Notes: generated by a model not told the origin, from the sequence alone. A stretch of 25,039 bases of DNA from Labilithrix sp. (GCA_028287035.1 JAQBQL010000062.1:1-25039), one strand, 5' to 3'. Numbered from the stretch's first letter, positions 7,858-15,674 are shown. Made by a program: numbers and translations.

Positions 7858-8634
7858 ATGCCCAGCGCCGCGGACGTGCTGCCGAAGGTCGTGCTGGGAC
7901 CGCTCGGCGAACGAGCGCCGCTGTCGATCGCGGTCGCGCGACGGCTCCGCGAGGCCATCGTCTCCGGCGCGATGAAGGTCGGCACCGAGCTGCCGAGCGA
8001 GAAGGATCTCGCGCGCGATCTCGGCGTCGGGCGATCGACGATCCGAGAAGCGCTCCGCATCCTGCAGGCGCAGGGGCTCCTCTCGGGCGGCGACACCGTG
8101 TCGACGGTGCGGCCGCGCGTGACCGCGGATTTGACGCTCGGCATCGCCGCCACGACGATGGAGAACGTGCTCCGGCTCGGGCGCGTGCCGCTCCGCGATC
8201 TCGTCGAGCTCCGGGTCCTCGTCGAGGGCGCCGCGCTCCGTCACGCGGCCGCGCACCCCGCTCCGGCGGCCATCGCCGAGGCGCACGAGGCGGTGCGCGC
8301 CATGAAGGGCGCCGGGGGCGGGCGCAGCGTCGACATCGACACGTTCCGCGCCGCGGATCTCCGCTTTCACCGGAGCCTCCTCGCCGCGTGTGGGAACGTG
8401 GCGTTCTCGCTCGTCATGGACGTGCTGCGGAACGCGGTGCTCGGTCACCTCGGCGAGCAGCTGCTACGCGTGCCGAACGCGCGCGAGGCCATGGCGGTCC
8501 TCACGAGGGAGCACGAGGCGATCCTGAGCGCGGTCGAGCAGGGCGAGGGTCCGCGCGCCGCGGAGCTCGTGACCGCCCACGTCCACGACTTCTACCGCGA
8601 CGAGCTCGAGCACGAGGCCGAGGCCCCGCCGTGA
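7858..8634 (+). CDS. GntR-family transcriptional regulator, FadR subfamily (FCD domain)
   Basis: The 258-residue protein has an N-terminal winged helix-turn-helix (about 22-90). It shows ARRLREAIVSGAMKVGTELPSEKDLARDLGVGRSTIREALRIL, given here in parts: LPSEKDLARDLGVGRS for the helix-turn-helix and TIREALRILQ for the recognition helix. The C-terminal all-helical FCD ligand-binding domain has the metal/ligand motifs DLRFHRSL, REHEAIL and TAHVHDFY. FadR-subfamily regulators sense small carboxylates or acyl compounds. The downstream gene, one base overlapping, is a glycolate/D-lactate-type FAD oxidase, so a 2-hydroxyacid is a reasonable but unproved ligand. The ATG at 7858 is chosen because an upstream TTG at 7804 would place the operator inside the coding region. 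Confidence 0.92.
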   Translation: MPSAADVLPKVVLGPLGERAPLSIAVARRLREAIVSGAMKVGTELPSEKDLARDLGVGRSTIREALRILQAQGLLSGGDTVSTVRPRVTADLTLGIAATTMENVLRLGRVPLRDLVELRVLVEGAALRHAAAHPAPAAIAEAHEAVRAMKGAGGGRSVDIDTFRAADLRFHRSLLAACGNVAFSLVMDVLRNAVLGHLGEQLLRVPNAREAMAVLTREHEAILSAVEQGEGPRAAELVTAHVHDFYRDELEHEAEAPP

Positions 8635-10010
8635 TGGCGCCTGCGTGGGCCGCCGATCTGGGCGCAGCGCTCGGGTCGTTCGACGGCGGCTCGCCGCTGA
8701 CCGTCGATGCGGACGTCGTCGCCTCGTACGCTCGCGATCAGGCGCCTCTCGCCCCCGCCGGAACTGCCGCCGCTCTCGTGCGCGCGCGGAGCGTCGAGCA
8801 CGTGACGACCACGCTTCGCTTCGCGAACGAGCGGCGGATCCCCGTCGTGACACGCGCCGCGGGCACCGGCCTCGCCGGCGGCGCCAACGCGGTGGACGGA
8901 TGCATCGTGCTCTCGGTGAGCGCCCTGAACCGCATTCTCCACATCGACACGGCAGCAAGGATGGCGGTGGTCGAGCCCGGCGTGCTCAACGGCACGCTCG
9001 CGGCGGAGGCGGCGCGCCTCGGGCTCTTCTACGCGCCCGATCCGGCGAGCCGCGCCATCTCCACGATCGGCGGCAACATCGCGACGAACGCCGGCGGCTC
9101 GTGCTGCCTGAAGTACGGCGTCACGGGAGACCACGTCGCCGCGCTCTCGCTCGCCCTCGCGGACGGCTCGATCGTGAAGACCGGCGCGCTCACCGCGAAG
9201 AACGTGGCCGGCCTCGATCTCACGCGGCTGGTCGTCGGCTCCGAGGGCACGCTCGGCGTGGTGGTCGAGGCCACCGTGCGACTGCTCCGCGCGCCGCGTC
9301 CCGCCTCGACCCTGGTGGCCTTCTTCGACACGCTCGAGCACGCCGGCGACGCGATCGTGGCGATGGACTCCGCGTTCGATCTCTCGCTCCTCGAGGTGAT
9401 GGACCGCACGACGATGATCGCCGTCGAGGACCTCACCCGCATGCAGCTCGACACCTCGGCCGCCGCGTTCGTCCTCGCGCAGAGTGACGGCAGCGACGCG
9501 GCCTCGGTGATCGCCGAGTGCGAGGCGCTGTGCCGGGCGCACGGTGCGCGCGACGCGGCACGCTCCGACGACCCCGAGGAGGGCAGGCAGCTCCTCGCGG
9601 CCCGCCGCATGGCGCTCCCGGCGCTCGAGAGGCTCGGCACGACGCTCCTCGACGACGTGGCCGTCCCGAAGCCGGTGCTCACCCGGATGATCCGGCGCAT
9701 CACCGAGATCGCGAGCGCGCACGACCTCGTCATCGGCACGTTCGGGCACGCCGGCGACGGCAACCTCCACCCGACCATCGTGATCCCCGGACCGGACGAC
9801 GCGTCACGGGCCCGCGCGTTCCAGGCCTTCGACGCGATCGTCAAGGCGGCGCTCGAGCTCGGCGGCACGATCGCCGGCGAGCACGGGGTCGGCTCGCTGA
9901 AGCGCGAGTACCTCGGCGGGATGGTCGGCGACGCGTCCGTCGCGCTCATGCGGCGGATCAAGAGCGCGTTCGACCCGAACGGCATCCTCAATCCCGGCAA
10001 GGCGTACTGA
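8634..10010 (+). CDS. FAD-binding 2-hydroxyacid oxidase/dehydrogenase, GlcD/D-lactate dehydrogenase type
   Basis: The 458-residue protein has an N-terminal FAD-binding (PCMH-type, FAD_binding_4) domain with TRAAGTGLAGGAN and STIGGNIATNAGGSCCLKYG. It also has GLDLTRLVVGSEGTLGVV, and a C-terminal FAD-oxidase domain with GTFGHAGDGNLHP and GTIAGEHGVGSLKREYL. Its length and motifs match GlcD, D-lactate dehydrogenase and related D-2-hydroxyacid dehydrogenases. These oxidise glycolate, D-lactate or similar acids to 2-oxoacids, with electrons passed to quinone or a partner subunit. No glcE or glcF gene follows, so a stand-alone D-lactate-type enzyme is as likely as glycolate oxidase. The ATG at 8634 shares its A with the regulator's stop (TGATG), so translation is coupled. 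A GTG one codon upstream is also possible. Confidence 0.93.
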   Translation: MAPAWAADLGAALGSFDGGSPLTVDADVVASYARDQAPLAPAGTAAALVRARSVEHVTTTLRFANERRIPVVTRAAGTGLAGGANAVDGCIVLSVSALNRILHIDTAARMAVVEPGVLNGTLAAEAARLGLFYAPDPASRAISTIGGNIATNAGGSCCLKYGVTGDHVAALSLALADGSIVKTGALTAKNVAGLDLTRLVVGSEGTLGVVVEATVRLLRAPRPASTLVAFFDTLEHAGDAIVAMDSAFDLSLLEVMDRTTMIAVEDLTRMQLDTSAAAFVLAQSDGSDAASVIAECEALCRAHGARDAARSDDPEEGRQLLAARRMALPALERLGTTLLDDVAVPKPVLTRMIRRITEIASAHDLVIGTFGHAGDGNLHPTIVIPGPDDASRARAFQAFDAIVKAALELGGTIAGEHGVGSLKREYLGGMVGDASVALMRRIKSAFDPNGILNPGKAY

Positions 10011-10032
10011 GGCCGGGCCGGCGCCCGAGCAG

Positions 10033-10341
10033 CTACCTCGGGATCTCGAGCACGACCGCGTACACCTGCGTGCCGCGCAGGATCCTCCCCGTGACCTCCT
10101 TCGCGCTGCTCGACGCGAGGGACATCCCGACGAGCACGAGGGTGTCGACGCTCAGGACCCGCGTCGAGCCGACCTGCGTGATGACGTCCCCGTCCTTCAG
10201 GCCCGACTTGTACTTGTTCACGCCGACGAGCCTCGCCCCGATCGGCGCGCCGTCTGCGCCGGTCGCGTTCACGACGCCGACGTCGCGCTTCTCCATCGCC
10301 TGACCGACGATCTTCGCCGGCACGCGAATGGTGCCCTTCAC
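10033..10341 (-). CDS. PDZ-like domain protein, probably the C-terminal part of a frameshifted exported protein
   Basis: This frame encodes about 102 residues. The PDZ-like core includes GVVNATGADGAPIGARL, then NKYKSGLKDGDVITQVGSTRV, and ends TQVYAVVLEIPR. The segment SGLKDGDVI is the typical PDZ turn after the carboxylate-binding loop. In this frame the only start is a GTG at 10341, which overlaps as GTGA the stop of a short upstream frame encoding a signal peptide (10338-10460). Two readings fit. Either these are two coupled mini-genes, or one exported PDZ protein is broken by a single-base deletion. One extra G in the GG run just before 10341 would fuse them cleanly. No protease domain is present, so the likely role is binding or secretion-linked, as in GspC-like PDZ proteins. 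That is a guess. Confidence 0.6.
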   Translation of the reverse strand: MKGTIRVPAKIVGQAMEKRDVGVVNATGADGAPIGARLVGVNKYKSGLKDGDVITQVGSTRVLSVDTLVLVGMSLASSSAKEVTGRILRGTQVYAVVLEIPR

Positions 10342-10460
10342 CGCCGCGCGCCAGCATCGGCCGGCGCGCCCGGGCTCCCGGCGTCGCCCGGATCGGCGTG
10401 CGCGACCGTGCCCGAGAGCACGGTCAGCGCAGCGCCGATCACGACGGACGCGAGCCGCAG
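10338..10460 (-). pseudogene. Signal-peptide-encoding 5' part of the PDZ gene, out of frame with the rest
   Basis: Directly after the infC stop this frame encodes RLASVVIGAALTVLSGTVAHA, split here as a basic residue, the hydrophobic core VVIGAALTVL and a signal-peptidase site AHA, followed by DPGDAGSPGAPADAG. It then stops at 10338-10340, exactly where the PDZ frame begins with GTG. This looks like the exported N-terminus of the PDZ protein. No ATG is available. A CTG at 10460 has GAGGG seven bases upstream and would start just before an Arg. A GTG at 10442 would start inside the hydrophobic core. The broken state may be real or a sequencing artefact. Labelled pseudogene because the combined gene is interrupted, but two overlapping genes cannot be excluded. 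Confidence 0.45.
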
Positions 10461-10470
10461 GAGAAAGCCC

Positions 10471-11256
10471 TCAGCTCTTCTCGGGGGTCCCGCCTTCGGG
10501 CGTGGCGCCGTCGGGCGCTGTCCCTTCGGGCGTGCCTTCGGGGGTGCCGTCCTCGGCGTCATCATCGTCGTCGTCGTCGTCGTCATCATCATCGTCGAGA
10601 TCCTCGACCGACTCCGGCTCCTCGGGCAGAGCGCGGCCTTCCTTCTCGGCCTGCTGACGCTCCTTCTCGCGCTGCGCCTTCGCCTGGGCGACGCGCTGCA
10701 TGATGGCGGGCTTCGGAGCGACGAGCACGCTCATCGCGCGGGCTTCCATCGCGATGCGGGTCTCGACGTTGGCGATGTCCTCGATGCCCTGGATGATCAC
10801 GGTGATCTGCTCCTGGGCCTTCTCGGGGTGCGTGATCTCGCGGCCGCGGAAGCGGACGGTGACCTTCACCTTGTGACCGGACTCGAGGAACCGGCGCGCC
10901 GCGTTCGTCTTGAACGCGATGTCGTGGTCGTCGGTCTTCGGGCGGAGCTTGATCTCCTTGATCTGGACGACGGTCTGCTTGCGCTTCGCCTCGCCCGCCT
11001 TCTTCTTCTCCTCGTACTTGTACTTGCCGAAATCGAGGATCTTGCAGACGGGAGGCTCGGCCTTCGGGTTGACCTCGACGAGATCGAGCCCCTGCTCCTG
11101 AGCCCGCCTCAGCGCCTCGTGCGTGGAGAGAACACCGAGCATCTCGCCGTTCGCGTCGATGACGCGCACCTCCGGCACACGGATGCGGTGATTGACTCGG
11201 ATCTGGAACTGCCGCTGCGGCTGGCGCGGATCAAACCTGGGACGACCCATCGACAT
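10471..11256 (-). CDS. infC: Translation initiation factor IF-3 with acidic C-terminal extension
   Basis: The 261-residue protein has the IF-3 N-domain (about 15-85), with RVPEVRVIDANGEMLGVLS, split by the well-known KILDFGKYKYE linker region. Its C-domain has IKEIKLRPKTDDHDI and VTVRFRGREITH. IF-3 binds the 30S subunit and proofreads start codons. Ordinary IF-3 is about 180 residues. Here some 60-70 residues follow the C-domain: a basic Gln/Glu/Lys helix, then a run of 13 Asp, then TPEG-type repeats. Myxococcus xanthus IF-3 (Dsg) also has a C-terminal extension and has been shown to matter for development, so a lineage-specific role is plausible. The ATG at 11256 is used (11250 is also possible). 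A GAGGAGG lies about 13 bases upstream, an unusually long spacing. The gene is downstream of thrS but not adjacent, and rpmI-rplT do not follow. Confidence 0.96.
   Translation of the reverse strand: MSMGRPRFDPRQPQRQFQIRVNHRIRVPEVRVIDANGEMLGVLSTHEALRRAQEQGLDLVEVNPKAEPPVCKILDFGKYKYEEKKKAGEAKRKQTVVQIKEIKLRPKTDDHDIAFKTNAARRFLESGHKVKVTVRFRGREITHPEKAQEQITVIIQGIEDIANVETRIAMEARAMSVLVAPKPAIMQRVAQAKAQREKERQQAEKEGRALPEEPESVEDLDDDDDDDDDDDDDAEDGTPEGTPEGTAPDGATPEGGTPEKS
10558..10596 (-). repeat. GAT/GAC codon run encoding 13 Asp in infC
   Basis: Thirteen consecutive Asp codons, a mix of GAC and GAT, encode the acidic run of the IF-3 tail. Because the codons are mixed, the run is not a pure trinucleotide repeat, which argues for selection on the protein sequence rather than simple slippage. 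Confidence 0.85.
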
Positions 11257-11326
11257 TTGTAAACCGTGACCTCCTCGAAACGAACGCGATCGTGAGGCCA
11301 CACCTGCGGCCGGACGAATGTGCGCA

Positions 11327-11356
11327 AGTCTGGTCCGGGAGGTGGGGTGGGGTCAA
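11327..11356 (-). promoter_or_regulatory. Weak candidate promoter upstream of infC
   Basis: On the minus strand TTGACC (11356-11351) and CAGACT (11332-11327) are separated by 18 bases, giving a sigma70-like spacing with a good -35 and a poor -10. It would give a leader of about 65 bases before the infC ATG. The region between infC and the divergent FHA-GAF gene (11257-11473, 217 bp) shows no other recognisable element. Confidence 0.25.
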
Positions 11357-11473
11357 CCCCGGCGACCGGCATTTGTCGCCGCCCCTCCCGAGCCTCGCCA
11401 GCAGGGGTCGGGCGCCCCCGAACCCGTCGATGCCCGGCTTTTCGAGCCCAGATCGCGTGGTAGGGTGCCCGCC

Positions 11474-12451
11474 GTGCCCGCAGCGCTGTCGCTCGTGATG
11501 AATCCCGGCCTCCCCGACGAGCACGCGACGCTCCTCCAACCGGGCACGATCACGATCGGCCGGACCAAGGACAACCAGGTCGTCTGCATGCACAAGAGCC
11601 TGTCGCGCAAGCACGCGCAGCTCGACTTCGACGGCAAGACCGTCCGCGTCACCGACCTCGGCAGCAAGAACGGCGTCTACGTCAACGGCAAGCGCGTCCC
11701 GGCGTGCACGCTCGCCGACGGCGACAGCTTCCGCTGCGGCGACATCTCGTTCCTCGTCGAGGGCTCGACCTCCCAGGCGCCCCGCCTGTCGGTGGGCGCG
11801 CAGACGCTCCCCTCGCCGCTCGGTCTCGGCATCGAGAGCGCCCTCGGCCAGCGCGTCACGAAGGTGCCCCCGCCGGCGGTCCTCGTCGAGGACGACCAGC
11901 GCTACAAGGACCGGCTCTTCCTCATGATCCGCGCGACGGAGCTGCTCGTCGGGGAGGTCCCGGTCGACCGCATGCTCGAGGAGCTCGTCGTCCTCGCGGT
12001 GCAGGTGCTCGAGGTGGACCGCATCGCGCTCCTCGTGCTCGACGAGGACACGCTGCAGATGACGCCGCGCGTGATCCGCACCTTCGCCGGCGCGTCGCCG
12101 ACGCCGTACAGCAAGCGCGTCGTCGACCGGGTCATCAGCCAGGGCGCGCCGACGTCGTTCGCGGACGTGTCGCGCGACACCTCGCTCGAGGGCGACGCGT
12201 CGGGCGACACTGCGATCCGCGGGGCCATGGCGGCGCCCATCAACTCCGGCGGCGGCGTCACCGGCGTGCTCTACGCCGACAGCGTCTCGCGCGCCGACGC
12301 CTTCCGGGCCGACGACGTCGCGCTTTTTCGCGCGCTCGCGAACGTGGCGGCGGTCGCGATGGAGAGCGCCGCCCTCCGTCGCGCCGGCCCGCCGAACCGC
12401 GCGTCGGATCCGGGCTTCTCGTACGACGACAAGACCCGGATCCCTCTCTAG
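11474..12451 (+). CDS. FHA-GAF domain signalling protein
   Basis: The 325-residue protein has an N-terminal FHA domain with the phosphothreonine-binding landmarks Gly29-Arg30, Ser44-Arg45-x-His47 and DLGSKNGVYVNG (61-72). After a linker, residues of about 145-300 form a GAF domain, with an initial helix ELLVGEVPVDRMLEELV and the core IRGAMAAPINSGGGVTGVLYADS. FHA domains bind phosphothreonine peptides, usually on partners of Ser/Thr kinases. GAF domains bind small ligands or mediate dimerisation. No output domain is present, so it may be an adaptor or an upstream sensor. The GTG at 11474 is chosen because it starts exactly at the first FHA strand and has AGGG eight to nine bases before it. Upstream frame extension to 11318 is not FHA-like. 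It lies between infC and the protease gene. Confidence 0.92.
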   Translation: MPAALSLVMNPGLPDEHATLLQPGTITIGRTKDNQVVCMHKSLSRKHAQLDFDGKTVRVTDLGSKNGVYVNGKRVPACTLADGDSFRCGDISFLVEGSTSQAPRLSVGAQTLPSPLGLGIESALGQRVTKVPPPAVLVEDDQRYKDRLFLMIRATELLVGEVPVDRMLEELVVLAVQVLEVDRIALLVLDEDTLQMTPRVIRTFAGASPTPYSKRVVDRVISQGAPTSFADVSRDTSLEGDASGDTAIRGAMAAPINSGGGVTGVLYADSVSRADAFRADDVALFRALANVAAVAMESAALRRAGPPNRASDPGFSYDDKTRIPL

Positions 12452-12458
12452 GCGCGGT

Positions 12459-13505
12459 TCACGGAGCTTCGTCGGTGTCCGTCTGCGGGCCGGGGCCGTG
12501 GCCGACCGGCGTCGGGCCCTTGCCCGCCCAGGCCGAGACGTAGTTGCCCGCGAGGGCCGCAGCGCGCGCCGCCGGGACGAGCCAGGACTTGTGGCGGTCG
12601 AGGCGCACCCCTATGCCCGCGTTGCCCGCGCCGCTCTTGCCGTACGTCGCGATCGACGTGACGCCGAACGCGACGGGCGCATTCGCGGTGAAGCTGGCCT
12701 GCGAGAGGATGCCCGACCCGGAGTCGCCGCCGGCGACGCGGGCGCCGATCATGAACTGACCCGTGCTCAGGGTGAAGTGGTTCGAGGGCGGCGACGAGAT
12801 GTCGACGGTCGAGCACGCGCCGGGCTTGTCCGAGTAGCAGCGGACCGGGATGTTCTCCGCGTAGCGGCGCAGGAGCTCGCCCTCCGCCTCGTCGATGGGC
12901 TGGAGCGTCGTCGGGTCGATCATGTCCGTGATGACGCCGCGGCCGACGATGGCGGCGGAGCGCGGCGCGTCGACCACGCGGGTCATGTTGCGCAGGTCGA
13001 GCCGGATCGGCGTGACGGAATCGACGAGGTTCGTCTCGAGACGAAGGAGCGCGATGTCGTCGTCGCAGGCGTTGACGCCCGTGGGCGTGGTGATCTCGAC
13101 GACCTTGGTCCAGGTCGGGTTGGCCGCGAGCACCGACGGGTCGACGGTGATGCTGGCCGGCGTCGGGCTCGGCGTGGGCTTGAACTTCGCGTCGCAGAAG
13201 CCGGGGGCGTTCGTGAAGTCCACCTCGGCGATGCAGTGACGCGCGGTGAGCACCAGGTTCTTGCCGACGAGCGAGCCCGAGCAGCGCGTGCCGGGGACGA
13301 CGCACGCGCCGATGTTCCCCTTGGCGGGATCGGTGTTCGGCGCGCTGTTGCAGACGCCGACCGCCCACGTGTTCTTGAGATCGCGCGGGGAGTTCACGAG
13401 CGCGTCCTCCGAGTCCTCGGTCGGCGCGTCGGTCGGCGCGGCGCAGGCTGCGAGCAGGCCGAAGAAGGTGAGAACGGAGGCGGTCGAGATGGCGGAAAGG
13501 CGCAT
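12459..13505 (-). CDS. Trypsin-like (S1) serine protease lipoprotein
   Basis: The 348-residue protein has a lipoprotein signal ending LLAAC (Cys21), followed by an acidic and Pro-rich linker. The S1-protease triad is complete: His90 in LTARHC, Asp150 in CDDDIALLRL and Ser262 in GGDSGSGI. The segment CSGSLVGKNLVLTARHC is the classic trypsin-fold approach to the catalytic His. Multiple Cys suggest disulfides and extracytoplasmic location. The ATG at 13505 has AGGG eight bases upstream and begins the signal peptide directly. The C-terminal tail is Gly/Pro-rich after LVPAARAAALAGNYVSAW. The gene converges on the FHA-GAF gene, with seven bases between the two stop codons. Such outer-envelope or secreted S1 proteases are common in predatory and saprophytic myxobacteria, but a predation role is not shown here. 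Confidence 0.93.
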   Translation of the reverse strand: MRLSAISTASVLTFFGLLAACAAPTDAPTEDSEDALVNSPRDLKNTWAVGVCNSAPNTDPAKGNIGACVVPGTRCSGSLVGKNLVLTARHCIAEVDFTNAPGFCDAKFKPTPSPTPASITVDPSVLAANPTWTKVVEITTPTGVNACDDDIALLRLETNLVDSVTPIRLDLRNMTRVVDAPRSAAIVGRGVITDMIDPTTLQPIDEAEGELLRRYAENIPVRCYSDKPGACSTVDISSPPSNHFTLSTGQFMIGARVAGGDSGSGILSQASFTANAPVAFGVTSIATYGKSGAGNAGIGVRLDRHKSWLVPAARAAALAGNYVSAWAGKGPTPVGHGPGPQTDTDEAP

Positions 13506-13646
13506 GATTTTACCCTGGTGAGAAGCGGTTGCAGGTCTCCCCAGGTCAAAGCAGGACGTGTGCCAGACGCCTACCGGTCGGTCGGTCGGTGTTTTCGTCG
13601 GTCGCGCGGGCGAATCGCGGCCCGGCGGCCGCTCACGCCGGGGTCG

Positions 13647-13694
13647 AAAAACACGTCCATGGCGCGGGGCCTCGCGCAACGTCGCGCAGGCCCC
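13647..13694 (-). terminator. Possible transcription terminator after thrS
   Basis: Just after the thrS stop, GGGGCCT (13666-13672) and AGGCCCC (13688-13694) can pair, extended by GCGC/GCGC with one bulged base and a six-base loop. On the minus strand a run of five T follows about 14 bases further. The stem is strong, but the T tract is too far for a classic intrinsic terminator, so the call is tentative. Confidence 0.35.
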
Positions 13695-13700
13695 TGCGCG

Positions 13701-15674
13701 TCACGCCGGGAGCTTGGACTCCGCCGCGAGCATGGCCGCGAACTCGTCGAAGGGCAGCGCGCCGAGCTCGCCTCGGTCGCGCGAGCGAACGGAGACGGTC
13801 CCCGCCTCGACGTCCTTCGGACCGATGACGAGCATGTACGGATGCCGCGCGGTCCGTGCGTTCCGGATCTTCGCGCCGAGCTTGTCGCCCGCGAAGTCCG
13901 CCTCGACGCGGAAGCCCCTCTGCTTCAGGCGCGCGAGCACGTCACGGCCGTACTCCTCGCTCTTGTCGCTGACCGTGAGCACGATGGCCTGCAGCGGCGC
14001 GATCCACGCCGGGAAGTTCCCGCCGCAGTGCTCGATGTAGACGCTGATGAACCGCTCGAGCGAGCCGAAGATCGCCCGGTGCAGCATGACCGGACGGTGC
14101 GAGGCGCCGTCGGCGCCCGTGTAGTCGAGCTCGAAGCGCTCCGGCAGGTTCGGGTCGTACTGGAGCGTCGCGAGCTGCCAGCTGCGCTTCAGCGCGTCCT
14201 GCACGTGGAACTCGATCTTGGGGCCGTAGAACGCGCCCTCGCCCGGCAGGTTCTCGAACGCGAGGCCCGCGTTGCGGAGGCCGTCGGCGAGCGCGCCCTC
14301 GCTGCGGTCCCAGTCGGCGTCGCTGCCGAGACGCTTCTCGGGCCGCAGCGCGAGCTTCACGTCGATCTTCTCGAAGCCGAACGCCTTGTACGCGGCGAAG
14401 AACATCTTGATGAAGCGCTCGATCTCCTGCGGGACCTGCTCCTCGGTGCAGAACACGTGCGCGTCGTCCTGGCAGAACGAGCGCACGCGCGAGAGGCCGT
14501 GCACGACGCCGCCGCGCTCGTAGCGGTGGAGCCGGCCGAAGTCTGCGACGCGCCAGGGGAGCTCGCGATAGCTGCGCCGGCGTGATCCGAAGATCACGCA
14601 ATGGCTCGGGCAGTTCATCGGCTTGATCGCGAAGGCGTTGTCCTGCAGCTCCTTGACGAGATCGACCGCGGCGGGATCGCTGCCGTCCTCCTTCTTCGCG
14701 AGGGCCTCTTCCATGAGGTCCTCGGTCCAGAGGCGGTACATGTTCTCGTTGTAGTTGCCGAGGTGACCGCTCGTGCGGAACAGCTTCGGGTCGAAGATCT
14801 GCGGGGTGATGACCTCGTCGTACCCCTCGGTCACGTACAGCTTCCGCATGTACTCGACGAGCGTGTTGTAGATGAACGCGCCCTTCGGCAGGAAGAACGG
14901 CATCGCCGGCGAGACCGGGTCGAAGATGAAGAGCTCGAGCTCCTTGCCAAGCTTGCGGTGGTCGCGCGCCTTCGCCTCCTCGATGAGCTTCAGGTGCTCC
15001 TCGAGCAGCTCCTGCGTCGGGAACGCGGTGCCGTAGATGCGCTGGAGCATCGGGTTCTTCTCGTCGCCGCGCCAATACGCGCCGGCCACGCTGGTGAGCT
15101 TCACCGCGCCGAGGTTCGACGTGCGCGGCACGTGCGGGCCCTCGCAGACGTCGACCCAGTCCTTCTCGTAGTTCGAGGACTTCTCGTGGGTGCCGTGCTT
15201 GTAGAGCGAGATCTCCTCGCCCTCGGGGATCGACTTGATGATCTCGACCTTGTAGGTCTCACCCATCTTCTCGAAGAGCGCGAGCGCCTCGGCGCGGGTG
15301 ACGGCCACCTTGCGGAAGGGCGTGTTGCTCTTGACGATGTCGCGCATCGCCTTCTCGATCTTGGCAAGGTCGTCCTCGGTGAAGCCGCCGCCCGGCTTGT
15401 CGAAGTCGTAATAGAAGCCGTCCTCGATCGCGGGGCCGATGGTGACCTTGGTCCCCGGGAAGAGCTTCTGCACCGCGTCCGCCATGACGTGGGCGGTCGA
15501 GTGGCGGATGACGTGGATGCCGTCCTTGTCCGTCGCGCGAACGACCTCGTACGGCGTCGTGGGCTCGATCTGGGAGTGGAGATCGACGAGCTTGCCGTTC
15601 GCCTTGATCGCGACGACGTCGTCAGCCAGCTGGCCCTTCTGCTCGAGCAGATTGCGTACGTTGATTCGTTCCAT
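13701..15674 (-). CDS. thrS: Threonine--tRNA ligase
   Basis: The 657-residue enzyme charges tRNA-Thr. A short TGS-like N-terminal region is followed by the editing domain with His58-x3-His62 (HSTAH) and Cys177-x3-His181 (CEGPH), the residues that clear mischarged Ser. The class II catalytic core has motif 1 through FRTSGHLGNY, motif 2 with GRLHRYERGG, and motif 3 with RPVMLHRAIFGSLERF. The zinc ligands are Cys355 (MNC), His392 and His532. C-terminal anticodon-binding domain follows to the end. The loop reads MNCPSHC rather than the commoner MNCPGH with a hydrophobic residue. The ATG at 15674 is the only good start, because an in-frame TAG lies seven codons upstream. A start-codon hairpin is described separately. 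Tight linkage to infC is seen elsewhere, but here two other genes intervene. Confidence 0.97.
   Translation of the reverse strand: MERINVRNLLEQKGQLADDVVAIKANGKLVDLHSQIEPTTPYEVVRATDKDGIHVIRHSTAHVMADAVQKLFPGTKVTIGPAIEDGFYYDFDKPGGGFTEDDLAKIEKAMRDIVKSNTPFRKVAVTRAEALALFEKMGETYKVEIIKSIPEGEEISLYKHGTHEKSSNYEKDWVDVCEGPHVPRTSNLGAVKLTSVAGAYWRGDEKNPMLQRIYGTAFPTQELLEEHLKLIEEAKARDHRKLGKELELFIFDPVSPAMPFFLPKGAFIYNTLVEYMRKLYVTEGYDEVITPQIFDPKLFRTSGHLGNYNENMYRLWTEDLMEEALAKKEDGSDPAAVDLVKELQDNAFAIKPMNCPSHCVIFGSRRRSYRELPWRVADFGRLHRYERGGVVHGLSRVRSFCQDDAHVFCTEEQVPQEIERFIKMFFAAYKAFGFEKIDVKLALRPEKRLGSDADWDRSEGALADGLRNAGLAFENLPGEGAFYGPKIEFHVQDALKRSWQLATLQYDPNLPERFELDYTGADGASHRPVMLHRAIFGSLERFISVYIEHCGGNFPAWIAPLQAIVLTVSDKSEEYGRDVLARLKQRGFRVEADFAGDKLGAKIRNARTARHPYMLVIGPKDVEAGTVSVRSRDRGELGALPFDEFAAMLAAESKLPA

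Noticed and set aside
10011..10032. Terminator between the convergent GlcD-like and PDZ genes
   Set aside because: Only 22 bases lie between the stops and no hairpin followed by T residues is present.
13575..13590. Four tandem CGGT units upstream of the protease gene
   Set aside because: Too short and too simple in a GC-rich genome to support a repeat-based function; no partner element is seen.
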